Shown here piece by piece: positions 1-7,412 of a DNA stretch of 64,000 nt. Under the pieces are notes generated by a model. That model searched no databases. It was not told where the DNA came from and saw only the letters and a program-made list of their open reading frames with translations. Location: positions 2,204,818 through 2,268,817 of the forward strand of contig CANNBH010000001.1 of assembly GCA_947502815.1 (NCBI GenBank), given 5' to 3'. The translations under genes were made by a program, and so were the position numbers. Positions within the stretch are counted from its first letter, which is position 1. Each line of letters begins with the position of its first letter. This DNA is from an uncultured Erythrobacter sp. (lineage in GTDB: Bacteria > Pseudomonadota > Alphaproteobacteria > Sphingomonadales > Sphingomonadaceae).

Positions 1-96
1 CTCGCGGCCTTTGACTTCCCCACCTATGATGAGGACTCCATCCCCGACGCATTGGCCAGCGTAGCTGTTACAAAGCCGGGCAGCAGGAAGAATTAG
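1..96 (+). CDS. pyrE: Orotate phosphoribosyltransferase, C-terminal fragment (partial)
   Basis: An open frame runs in from the left edge and stops at TAG one base before the pdxJ start. It encodes LAAFDFPTYDEDSIPDALAS and a tail ending KPGSRKN. This matches my recollection of the C-terminal end of alphaproteobacterial PyrE, the enzyme that makes orotidine 5'-phosphate from orotate and PRPP in pyrimidine synthesis. Only 31 residues are present and no catalytic residue is visible, so the name rests on the tail and on the pyrE-pdxJ order known from sphingomonads. The stop abuts the next ATG directly, which suggests one transcript with pdxJ. Confidence 0.6.
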   Translation, partial: LAAFDFPTYDEDSIPDALASVAVTKPGSRKN

Positions 97-852
97 ATGC
101 ACAGCGAAAACGCTGCAACGCCTCTCAGACTGGGCGTAAACATTGATCATGTTGCGACCATCCGCAATGCGCGCGGGGGCGATCATCCCGATCCTGTGCG
201 AGCGGCTCAGATCGTTGCAAGCGTTGGCGGAGACGGCATCACAGCCCATTTGCGCGAAGATCGCCGGCACATCCGCGACGAGGATTTGGCGCGCATCCAA
301 GATGCGACCGACCTGCCGCTCAATCTGGAAATGGCTGCGACACCGGAAATGTTGGGGATTGCGCTGCGGCACAAACCCCACGCGGCCTGTATCGTCCCTG
401 AAAAACGGGAAGAACGCACCACTGAAGGCGGGCTGGACGCCGCCGGTTTGCACAACACACTGGTCCCGATTGTGGATAGACTGCGAGAGGCGGAAATTCG
501 TGTTTCGCTGTTTATTGAGGCGGATGAACGTCAATTGGACACCGCTTTGCGCCTTGGAGTTCCGGTGGTCGAATTTCATACGGGCGAATATGCGCATGCA
601 ATTCTGGACGAAGACGGCGAACGCACTGCAAAGGAGCTGCGGCGGATAACCGATATGGCGGCCTTGGCCGCTAAGAACGGGATCGAACCCCATGCTGGCC
701 ACGGCCTGACCTTTGACAATGTACAGCCGATTGCTGCTATCCCGCAACTCGCAGAGTTGAATATCGGACACTACCTTATAGCAGAGGCGGTCTTCACCGG
801 TCTTGAACCAGCGATCCGGCGGATGCGCGATTTGATGGATACCGCGCGATGA
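97..852 (+). CDS. pdxJ: Pyridoxine 5'-phosphate synthase
   Basis: PdxJ closes the pyridine ring of vitamin B6 by condensing 3-amino-2-oxopropyl phosphate with 1-deoxy-D-xylulose 5-phosphate in the cytoplasm. The 251-residue protein has the usual family length. It carries the N-terminal signature GVNIDHVATIRNARGG (about residues 13-28), the active-site region ITAHLREDRRHI (about 48-59), a Glu in LNLEMAAT (about 78), and the later HAGHGLTFDN phosphate and His region. ATG follows the pyrE stop without a gap, so translational coupling is likely. The downstream genes are small and close, forming a pyrE-pdxJ-membrane protein-acpS-lepB run. The identification is firm. Confidence 0.96.
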   Translation: MHSENAATPLRLGVNIDHVATIRNARGGDHPDPVRAAQIVASVGGDGITAHLREDRRHIRDEDLARIQDATDLPLNLEMAATPEMLGIALRHKPHAACIVPEKREERTTEGGLDAAGLHNTLVPIVDRLREAEIRVSLFIEADERQLDTALRLGVPVVEFHTGEYAHAILDEDGERTAKELRRITDMAALAAKNGIEPHAGHGLTFDNVQPIAAIPQLAELNIGHYLIAEAVFTGLEPAIRRMRDLMDTAR

Positions 853-867
853 AGGCTGCGCAATAGT

Positions 868-1152
868 ATGCCTGATCCAGACTTACCCGCACTGTCGAAG
901 GCGCAAAAACGATGGTCGTTTGGCGCGGCGGCCTTGTTTCTGGTTGCGGTCGCATTTCTGGGCTTTGCCCTAAACACCGGCATCATGCGCGGATTTGCGA
1001 TTGGCTGGGTCGGTTTGCAGATCTTAGGGTATGTCGGCGCGCTCAAATTCGCCAAGGGTGATTTTGCGCACCCCTTGTTCAAATCTCAGGTGATGCTTCA
1101 TATCATTGCACTGACGTTGCTCATCGTGAGCGTAACAAAGGCGACTCAATGA
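868..1152 (+). CDS. Small three-helix membrane protein, function unknown
   Basis: This 94-residue protein has a short charged N-terminus and three hydrophobic stretches, at about residues 15-32, 36-56 and 72-90. It is therefore probably an inner-membrane protein. I do not recognise a named domain. The gene sits 15 bases after pdxJ, and its TGA overlaps the acpS ATG as ATGA, so it is cotranslated with acpS. Small membrane proteins at this position between pdxJ and acpS are familiar from related genomes but have no assigned job. No catalytic motif or metal ligand pattern is visible. Confidence 0.75.
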   Translation: MPDPDLPALSKAQKRWSFGAAALFLVAVAFLGFALNTGIMRGFAIGWVGLQILGYVGALKFAKGDFAHPLFKSQVMLHIIALTLLIVSVTKATQ

Positions 1153-1553
1153 TTATCGGCCTCGGTTCTGACCTGTGCAATATTGATCGCATCGCCAATT
1201 CGCTTGAGCGATATGGGGAGCGTTTTGAGAACCGTGTCTTCACCGAAGTTGAAAGAGCCAAGGCGCGAAAGCGCCCTTACACAATCGCCGGAACATACGC
1301 GAAAAGGTTTGCCGCCAAAGAAGCCTTTTCCAAGGCCGTAGGGACCGGGTTTCGCCGCGGCGTCTTTATGAAAGATATCGGAGTGGTCAACGCGCCGTCG
1401 GGTGCACCGACGCTGGCGTTGACCGGCGGTGCAGCAAAGCGGCTTGAAGAAATGATCCCGCCGGGCCATGAGGTCCATATCCACATGACCTTGACCGACG
1501 ATCACCCGTGGGCGCAGGCCTTTGTTATAATCGAGGCGCACCCAAAACCGTGA
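1149..1553 (+). CDS. acpS: Holo-[acyl-carrier-protein] synthase
   Basis: AcpS transfers 4'-phosphopantetheine from CoA to the serine of acyl carrier protein, making it active for fatty acid synthesis. The 134-residue length is typical. Both family motifs are present: [12 protein letters not shown] at the N-terminus, with the metal-binding Asp, and [14 protein letters not shown] near residue 55, with the Glu and Lys of the active site. The ATG overlaps the stop of the preceding membrane gene. The following gene is lepB. Clustering of acpS with pdxJ and lepB is common in proteobacteria. Confidence 0.96.
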   Translation: MIIGLGSDLCNIDRIANSLERYGERFENRVFTEVERAKARKRPYTIAGTYAKRFAAKEAFSKAVGTGFRRGVFMKDIGVVNAPSGAPTLALTGGAAKRLEEMIPPGHEVHIHMTLTDDHPWAQAFVIIEAHPKP

Positions 1554-1578
1554 CGTTACAATCAGCGAAATCAAAAAA

Positions 1579-2619
1579 TTGAACAACAGCGACACGCCCA
1601 AAACCGAAGTCGACACCTCCACCCCTGAGGAACGAGACGCGCGAGCCAGAGAATCTTTGGACAAAATGGCCAAGTCTGCCGTAGCCAAAGGCGCCGTCGA
1701 AGCGGCTGGCGACGCCGACGGCGAAAAGGTCAATTGGTTTGCTGAATTCCGCGGATTGGCTCTCATGCTACTTGCAGTGCTTGCGTTCCACAGTCTTGTG
1801 GCCAAGCCGTTTTACATCCCGTCCACTTCGATGATGCCCGCCTTGCATGTGGGTGACCGTTTGGTGGTGAGCAAATATCCCTATGGATGGTCATGGGCCT
1901 CGGCCAGTTTCCACCTATTGCCGCGCAGCGATTGGCGAGTGATGGGATCCGTTCCCGAATATGGCGACATCGTGATACCAGTGCACCCAATTCGCAATGA
2001 AGATTACATCAAACGGGTCGTCGCCTTGCCCGGAGACACAATCGAAGTGAGCGATGGCCGCATCATTCTAAACGGCGTTCCAGTAAAGCGCGAGGTCGTG
2101 CCCCCGGTCCGCATCCCCTTTGAGCCGGAGTTGATTTGTGGGGGTCGCCATTGCCTCGACAGTTTCCTTGGCTTCAAAGTAACAATGCCCAGCGGGGAGC
2201 AGTTCTTTGAACCGCCCACCTATCGCGAAACATTGCCCAATGGTGCGACCTACTTGGTTATCGATCATGTCAATCAGAGCCGGACGCGCTTGGGCGAAGA
2301 CGATCTTGATAATTATGGCCCTTATACCGTTCCAGAAAACCATGTTTTTGTAATGGGCGACAACCGTGATGAAAGCGCCGACAGCCGGGCACCTGCAGAA
2401 AAAAGCGGCCTAGGCGGAGCGATTCCATTGGAAAACGTTGGCGGTCGGGCAGAATTCATCACCTTCTCCGTTGATGGATCGGCCAGTTGGAACCCATTGA
2501 GTTGGTATTCTGCCATGCGCGGTGACCGGGCATGGACAACACTGCGCCCCGCGATCGCGGAGCAAACTTCTATCGCACAACAACCCGCGATCGCCGCGCA
2601 AGACGACACTGCGCAATAA
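1579..2619 (+). CDS. lepB: Signal peptidase I (leader peptidase)
   Basis: This family S26 serine protease removes signal peptides from secreted proteins at the inner membrane. The 346-residue frame has an acidic cytoplasmic N-terminal extension, one membrane helix at about residues 57-76, and then the catalytic domain. The nucleophile motif PSTSMMPAL puts Ser at about residue 84. The general-base motif YIKRVVALPGD and the box E motif GDNRDESADSR are also present. A periplasmic loop holds a Cys pair (ELICGGRHC). The start used is TTG, 25 bases after acpS; the first in-frame ATG lies at codon 30, still ahead of the membrane helix, so the N-terminus is uncertain. An Ala/Gln-rich tail follows the domain. 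Confidence 0.95.
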   Translation: MNNSDTPKTEVDTSTPEERDARARESLDKMAKSAVAKGAVEAAGDADGEKVNWFAEFRGLALMLLAVLAFHSLVAKPFYIPSTSMMPALHVGDRLVVSKYPYGWSWASASFHLLPRSDWRVMGSVPEYGDIVIPVHPIRNEDYIKRVVALPGDTIEVSDGRIILNGVPVKREVVPPVRIPFEPELICGGRHCLDSFLGFKVTMPSGEQFFEPPTYRETLPNGATYLVIDHVNQSRTRLGEDDLDNYGPYTVPENHVFVMGDNRDESADSRAPAEKSGLGGAIPLENVGGRAEFITFSVDGSASWNPLSWYSAMRGDRAWTTLRPAIAEQTSIAQQPAIAAQDDTAQ

Positions 2620-2650
2620 GCGGCAAAGTTAGGACCAAGAGCTAAGCCCT

Positions 2651-3832
2651 ATGGCTAAGAAATTTCTCTATTTCATCGCCTTTTGCATCGTGATCTTTTT
2701 GATCGGGCGGATCGCCTATGAGATGTTTCAAGATGAGCTGGCAGAACTCGCCTTTGTGCCAAGCGCCGAGTTCACGCCGACCGCTCCGATGGAGGCGAAC
2801 GCCTACCAAGACCCGGCCTTATGGTATTCGCGACCCGGCATTGGGATCAATGATCCTGCCCGCTGGCAGCCAGCCTTTGCGCAACCGACTGCCGCCTCCG
2901 CAGATAACGCCTCGCCTGAACGGGCCACACCGCCGCAAGCTCCCGATTTTGCGGTCTTCTTCGTCCACCCAACCAGCTATCTCAGCCGGAACAATTGGAA
3001 CGCCCCCCTTGGCGATGAAGAGGCCGAACGGATCGCCCGCATTTATGTGCGCGGCATGGCCAGCCCATTTAGCGCCGCGAGCGAGATTTGGGCGCCGCGC
3101 TATCGCCAAGCAACAATGGGCGCTTTTCTGACAGACGCGCCAGAGGCTCAGCAAGCCTTGGACGCCGCCTATGCTGACGTCTCAGAGGCTTTTGGATATT
3201 TCGTCGAATCGGTTGATATTGAAACACCGATTGTCTTGGTCGGACACAGTCAGGGATCGCTCCATCTGATACGATTGCTGCGTGAGGAAGTGACCGGCAC
3301 ACCGATCGCCAATCGTTTGGTTGCGGCCTATGCGATTGGTTGGCCGATCTCGGTCGAACACGATCTGCCAGCATTGGGCGTTGATGCCTGCGCCACCGCG
3401 GCTCAAACAGGATGCCTGATTTCATGGTCCAGCTTTGCCGAGCCTGCCGATCCATCATCGGTCATTGAAACATACGCCGCATCTATCGGGTTTGATGGAG
3501 TGGCGCGCGGCGACAGCCAAATCCTTTGCACCAATCCGATCACCGGAACATTTGGCGGCGCGGCGGACGCTGGCGCCAATCTCGGCACGCTGGTGCCTGA
3601 CAACACTATGTCGAACGGTGAACTGATCCCTGCTTCCGTCCCTGCTCGCTGTGACGAACGGGGCCTGTTGTTGATCGGAGACCCGCCGGAATTGGGCTCT
3701 TATGTCCTGCCGGGCAACAACTATCACGTCTATGACATCCCGCTGTTCTGGGCGAACACGCAGACCGATGTCGTTCGCCGGGCGAATGCCATGGCGGCAT
3801 CTGGAACAGCTGATGCGAGTGCGGCAAACTGA
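2651..3832 (+). CDS. DUF3089 family alpha/beta hydrolase-like protein, membrane anchored
   Basis: The 393-residue protein begins with one hydrophobic segment (about residues 4-22), an uncleaved anchor or signal, so the rest should face the periplasm. The core shows VFFVHPTSYLS, then a nucleophile-elbow sequence VGHSQGSLHLIRLL (Ser near residue 200), and a late His region NNYHVYDIPLFW. This pattern is that of the DUF3089 family of alpha/beta hydrolase folds found across Alphaproteobacteria. The substrate is unknown. It follows lepB by 31 bases and its stop overlaps the likely true start of ruvX, so it is probably part of the same operon. Confidence 0.85.
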   Translation: MAKKFLYFIAFCIVIFLIGRIAYEMFQDELAELAFVPSAEFTPTAPMEANAYQDPALWYSRPGIGINDPARWQPAFAQPTAASADNASPERATPPQAPDFAVFFVHPTSYLSRNNWNAPLGDEEAERIARIYVRGMASPFSAASEIWAPRYRQATMGAFLTDAPEAQQALDAAYADVSEAFGYFVESVDIETPIVLVGHSQGSLHLIRLLREEVTGTPIANRLVAAYAIGWPISVEHDLPALGVDACATAAQTGCLISWSSFAEPADPSSVIETYAASIGFDGVARGDSQILCTNPITGTFGGAADAGANLGTLVPDNTMSNGELIPASVPARCDERGLLLIGDPPELGSYVLPGNNYHVYDIPLFWANTQTDVVRRANAMAASGTADASAAN

Positions 3833-3864
3833 TTACTGAGTTTGCTCCCGACTTTTCAGACACT

Positions 3865-4299
3865 TTGCCTGACGGCGGGGTGCTGCTGGGCCTTGATCTT
3901 GGCACAAAGACTATTGGAACGGCTGTTTGCGATGCGGGATGGCGCTTTGCCACCAATGGCAAGACGATCTCTCGGGGGAAATGGGCGAAGGATAGGGCGT
4001 TGCTGCGCGAAATCATTGAGGCCCGCTCGGTAACCGGCATCATCCTTGGCCTTCCGCGCAATATGGACGGGAGCGAGGGTCCGCGCGCGCAATCCAGCCG
4101 GGCATTTGCCCGAAATCTGCAAGAAGCTTTCGCGCTGCCGCTGCTGCTATGGGATGAACGCTGGTCCACCCAAAGCGCCGAAGCCGCGATGATAGGTCAG
4201 GATATGAGCCGCGCCCGCCGCGCAGAAGCCATCGACAGCCACGCCGCTGCGGTCATCTTGCAAGGTGCAATAGATCGACTCGCTGGAGGAGTGCTCTAA
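3865..4299 (+). CDS. ruvX: Putative Holliday junction resolvase / pre-16S rRNA nuclease YqgF
   Basis: The protein has the RNase H-fold signatures of YqgF/RuvX: LLGLDLGTKTIG near the N-terminus (first catalytic Asp), LWDERWST in the middle (second acidic residue) and DSHAAAVIL near the end (third). The family acts in maturation of the 16S rRNA 5' end. The coordinates use the TTG of the ORF track. However, the open frame continues upstream as ITEFAPDFSDTLPDGG, which resembles the usual sphingomonad N-terminus starting MIT. That would place the start at a CTG (3829) overlapping the DUF3089 stop, or an ATT at 3832. The 3' end overlaps the convergent cupin gene by four bases. Confidence 0.9.
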   Translation: MPDGGVLLGLDLGTKTIGTAVCDAGWRFATNGKTISRGKWAKDRALLREIIEARSVTGIILGLPRNMDGSEGPRAQSSRAFARNLQEAFALPLLLWDERWSTQSAEAAMIGQDMSRARRAEAIDSHAAAVILQGAIDRLAGGVL

Positions 4300-5195
4300 G
4301 CCGCATTGAGCGTTGCACGGCGCTTTTTCGCAACCGTCGCCACCATGCGGGAGCCGCTTCGTTCCGCTTTGCGCCACAATTCGTGGCTGTGTGCATGATC
4401 GTCTGACAGTCCAGCGCGCGCTTCGAAACTGGCCAGTCTCAGCCGCTCGCTTGGATGAGATGCGCCGACCCATTCGGCAAAATCCCGTGCGTTTCCCGAT
4501 CCACTCGCCACCGCAGTGCGCAAGAAAACCTCCGTTGCATTGGGGCTAAGAACGCGGGTAACCTCGCCGCTTTCTAGATCAAACCCATATTGGTCGAACC
4601 ACGCCTGTGCCGGATCGACATGCATGACATTGAGCGAAACCGACAGACTTTCCGCTGGCAATTGAGAATGCACATCGCGGTGCGCGCGGTAGAGCATCAT
4701 TTTGCCTTCATGCAGCGCGCTGCGCTCAACAAAGCGGAGCCCAGCATTCTCACCTGCAAAACCGGTCACTGCCTCATAGTCATATTCGTAATAGTCGCTG
4801 ACATATCCCGACCCGCAATAGCCGCTGGTAAGAAAGGAGAAATTGTGGTCGTGGGGCACGCCATAAACGAATGTTTTCGCCCCGCTGTTACGAAAACATA
4901 GATCATGTTCGGCAGGCCAAATGTTGGCGCGCAAGAACATGTTTCCTCGCACCGGGCTAAGCAAAATTGCCTGCGGGCCGTAGCCGCTTTCCAAAGCGCC
5001 AGCCGTCCGTCCCGCTAATCGGTCCAGCAACACATCCGCAAGGAAAGTTCGATTGTTGGATAGTCTGCGCAGCCATAAGGCCGCCTCTTGCGCACTCTCT
5101 GCCTCTCTTGGGTCAAAATCGAGCGCGGCGAGCGCCTCAATCGCTTCTGGCAGCGAGCAGCTTTGTGCTTCGTTAGCCGAGATTCTTTGCGGCAT
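4296..5195 (-). CDS. Cupin-like protein with HxH motif, third gene of peptide operon, unknown function
   Basis: The start used is the ATG giving MPQRISANEA, which overlaps the upstream stop as TGATG; the longer ORF runs back into that gene. The product has 299 residues. An N-terminal helical stretch (about 1-75) leads to a probable double-stranded beta-helix core with VPHDHNFSFLTSGYCGSGY (about 140-158) and LYRAHRDVHSQLP (about 200-212). The HxH plus a later HxxxH suggests a metal site of three or more histidines, as in cupin dioxygenases. A helical tail ends in a basic run (KKRR). From memory, relatives in sphingomonads are often mislabelled transposase; nothing here looks like one. The activity is unknown. 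Confidence 0.75.
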   Translation of the reverse strand: MPQRISANEAQSCSLPEAIEALAALDFDPREAESAQEAALWLRRLSNNRTFLADVLLDRLAGRTAGALESGYGPQAILLSPVRGNMFLRANIWPAEHDLCFRNSGAKTFVYGVPHDHNFSFLTSGYCGSGYVSDYYEYDYEAVTGFAGENAGLRFVERSALHEGKMMLYRAHRDVHSQLPAESLSVSLNVMHVDPAQAWFDQYGFDLESGEVTRVLSPNATEVFLRTAVASGSGNARDFAEWVGASHPSERLRLASFEARAGLSDDHAHSHELWRKAERSGSRMVATVAKKRRATLNAA

Positions 5196-6166
5196 CAGGC
5201 GGCCTCCTCTTGGATCATAGAAATCGGGATCCCGTTCACGCGAAGTTGCTGCATCAGCTTGACCGCTGGCAAAGCGAGTGTGTCTGACTCGCGCACCGAT
5301 AGACGGTGGAGCAGGTCGATTCCTCGTTTCGTATCCATCGCCAAAATTTGCCGGATGGCTTCCCATCTTGCGTCGGCATCATGGTCCGTATCCAAAGCGA
5401 AGCGCCCCATCGCGCCAATTCCAGCGCGATGATCAAGGGCCCCCAGAACCGCCAAAGCCATCACCTGCTCGCTAGCGCGTTTGTCTCCGCTTGCCTGCTG
5501 AATCAGACGGTTGTCCTCTAAAAGAAACTCGCGTGATGGTTGCGGTGCCTTTGACACACGTCCCAATTGCAGCACGAGCATCGTCTGCGTCACATTGACG
5601 ATTGTCCGCGTATCGCAGCATGGCCGACGGGCAATATGATCGCCTGCCCGCCACGCACGCGCAGTGCTGCGAACGCGTTGCGTGACGTCAGCTTCGGCAT
5701 TTAGGGTGTGGAACAAGCCCACCCCTTCACCCGCGATAACCATCTCATAGGCGGCACAATCGGTGAACTGTGCGGATACCGGATCAATGGGATCGGCCAC
5801 CGGCTCATACACGCATAAAGAAAGCGTCGTGCCGCCAATCTGCATCAATTGCAGGCGGGCAAAACTTTGGCTCGACATATGGCGCAGGGGAACTTCGCCC
5901 AAGGCGTCTTCGCGCAAACTTTCGATCACCGCGTCATGAAATTGCCTGATCCAATCTCGTGCAGCGCTGTGATCATGCATCAGCAATTGCAACGCAGGCA
6001 AAGCGCCGAGGCCAGTCCCCTGATCAAACAGATACAACTCACGCGTCACCGCCGCGACCGACGGTCTTTCACGCCACTCAGACACGACTTGGTCGATCGC
6101 TGCCTGGATGCGGCGCTGCAAAGCAGGGTCACTTCGCAGCGCCGCTATGGCAGGATGCACATGCAT
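5195..6166 (-). CDS. Degenerate cupin-like protein with helical (HEAT-like) C-terminus, second gene of peptide operon
   Basis: I use the ATG giving MHVHPAIAAL, 16 bases after the stop of the peptide gene; the ORF-track start lies inside that gene. The product has 323 residues. Helical N-terminal segments are followed by a beta-rich middle (about 105-210: LQLMQIGGTTLSLCVYEP, then TIVNVTQTMLVLQLG). The layout resembles the downstream partner but lacks its HxH, so this may be an inactive paralogue or a recognition subunit. From about residue 225 come short amphipathic helices in HEAT-like repeats (ASEQVMALAVLGAL; ADARWEAIRQILAM; TLALPAVKLMQQL). I know no function. Coupling to both neighbours argues for one complex or pathway. 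Confidence 0.7.
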   Translation of the reverse strand: MHVHPAIAALRSDPALQRRIQAAIDQVVSEWRERPSVAAVTRELYLFDQGTGLGALPALQLLMHDHSAARDWIRQFHDAVIESLREDALGEVPLRHMSSQSFARLQLMQIGGTTLSLCVYEPVADPIDPVSAQFTDCAAYEMVIAGEGVGLFHTLNAEADVTQRVRSTARAWRAGDHIARRPCCDTRTIVNVTQTMLVLQLGRVSKAPQPSREFLLEDNRLIQQASGDKRASEQVMALAVLGALDHRAGIGAMGRFALDTDHDADARWEAIRQILAMDTKRGIDLLHRLSVRESDTLALPAVKLMQQLRVNGIPISMIQEEAA

Positions 6167-6182
6167 CTGCGTCGGGCCTTGC

Positions 6183-6350
6183 TTAAAACAAGCCAGGAGG
6201 CGGTGGTGGAGGCGGAGGCGCCGTGTCATAGACATAGACCATGATCTCAACGATGGTATCGTCGAAGGACGCCGCCTTTGTCTTCACGGCTCCAAACACG
6301 GCTTGAGCGGTTTCAAGCCCTGGAATATTGGCAAGATCGATTTTTGGCAT
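6183..6350 (-). CDS. 55-residue peptide with polyproline tail, first gene of operon (possible modified-peptide precursor)
   Basis: The ATG at 6350 has a good ribosome binding site (AAGAGGA, about 8 bases upstream). The longer ORF-track start lies upstream of it. The 55-residue peptide begins MPKIDLANIPGLETAQ, continues with a short amphipathic region ending VEIMVYVYD, and finishes in eight consecutive prolines followed by GLF. No signal peptide or membrane helix is evident. It is followed after 16 bases by two larger genes on the same strand. A short first gene with a structured front half and a low-complexity tail, linked to a cupin-type enzyme, is what a ribosomally made, enzymatically modified peptide would look like. 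That reading is inference; it could equally be a small structural partner. Confidence 0.6.
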   Translation of the reverse strand: MPKIDLANIPGLETAQAVFGAVKTKAASFDDTIVEIMVYVYDTAPPPPPPPPGLF

Positions 6351-6469
6351 CACTGCAAGTCCTCTTGGGTTACATGCTGAGCAAAATTGCGAGCAGCACA
6401 CTCAGCAAACTGAGCCAGTAAGAGGCTGTTTTGAAATTAAATGATGGTAATGGCACATAAAACAGGCCA

Positions 6470-6997
6470 ATGGTTTCAATTATGAGCACAAATGATACTT
6501 CACCAATCCCGGGCTTCGACGCTCGAGAAGCGAGCAAGCTCTTCTTTCGCGGCGGGCATACTGGCTGGCTTGGTTTAAAATTTTCCGGCCAAGGGGACAA
6601 TTGGGTCGAACTTGAATTGCCTTGGAGAGCCGATCTGCTGGGCCAGGATGATCGCGAAGTGCTCGCCTCCGGCCCAATCGTCAGCTTAATGGACATGGCA
6701 AGCGGCATGTCGATCTGGCAAACTAGGCGGACCTTCGCACCGGTGGCAACGCTCGACCTGAGAGTGGATTATCAACGCCCTGCGCGGGAACGCAGCGCGG
6801 TCTGGGGCAGAGTGGAATGCTATCGCACGACCCGCTCCGCCGCCTTTGTGCGCGGTATTGCGCATGATGGCGATGTGGATGATCCGGTCGCGCACGTTGC
6901 CGGTGTCTTTATGACAATCGCCTTCGATCCGCGGCGCGTGAAACAGCCTATCCAATCCGGCGAAGTCCCCATCAAAGCGGGAACCGATGATGCCTGA
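6470..6997 (+). CDS. PaaI-type (hotdog) thioesterase
   Basis: The 175-residue product has the hotdog-fold pattern of PaaI/4HBT thioesterases, which hydrolyse acyl-CoA esters. It shows a central GPIVSLMDMASGMSIW helix segment, then the strands ATLDLRVDYQRPA and AVWGRVECYRTTRSAAFVRG. Two possible ATG starts exist, 6470 and 6482 (MSTNDTS), and neither has a strong ribosome binding site. The gene is divergent from the peptide operon and overlaps the next thioesterase gene by 11 bases. Tandem hotdog pairs of this kind are common in sphingomonads and may form a heteromer, but the substrate cannot be told from sequence. Confidence 0.85.
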   Translation: MVSIMSTNDTSPIPGFDAREASKLFFRGGHTGWLGLKFSGQGDNWVELELPWRADLLGQDDREVLASGPIVSLMDMASGMSIWQTRRTFAPVATLDLRVDYQRPARERSAVWGRVECYRTTRSAAFVRGIAHDGDVDDPVAHVAGVFMTIAFDPRRVKQPIQSGEVPIKAGTDDA

Positions 6998-7406
6998 CAG
7001 CAGCAAAGATTTGGAAGAACAACAATTGGACCTCCCTCCCTATGCCCGTGCGTTGGGTATTGCGATCACCGAACTTGAAGACGGAGTTCCCGTTTTATCG
7101 GTGGAGTTCGGCCAAAGCGTCGAAGGTCGGCCGCAGCATTATCATGGCGGCGCAACTGCCGGATTGCTTGAGAATGCTGGCTATGCAGCTCTGCGTGCAC
7201 GTCTGATTGCAGATGGGCGCGAAGCGCGGCTAAAACCGGTGAATATCACGGTGCAATATCTGTCAGCTGGCAAAGCCTGCCCGAGCTTCGCCAAAGGTCG
7301 CATCACCCGGCTTGGCCGGCGAAACGCCAACATTACAGTGGAAGCGTGGCAAGATGATAGAGACCGCCCAATTGCGACTGCCATAATGAACATACTGATG
7401 GCTTAG
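6987..7406 (+). CDS. PaaI-type (hotdog) thioesterase, second of a pair
   Basis: This 139-residue protein is a second hotdog thioesterase. It has the motif QHYHGGATAGLLENAGYAAL, which resembles the catalytic helix of PaaI proteins, followed by LKPVNITVQYLSAG and the outer strands GRITRLGRRNANITVEAW. The start is at one of two adjacent ATG codons (6987 or 6990) inside the previous gene, so the two are translationally coupled. It ends six bases before the convergent PBP1A gene. Acyl-CoA specificity is unknown. Confidence 0.87.
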   Translation: MMPDSSKDLEEQQLDLPPYARALGIAITELEDGVPVLSVEFGQSVEGRPQHYHGGATAGLLENAGYAALRARLIADGREARLKPVNITVQYLSAGKACPSFAKGRITRLGRRNANITVEAWQDDRDRPIATAIMNILMA

Positions 7407-7412
7407 AGCCGC

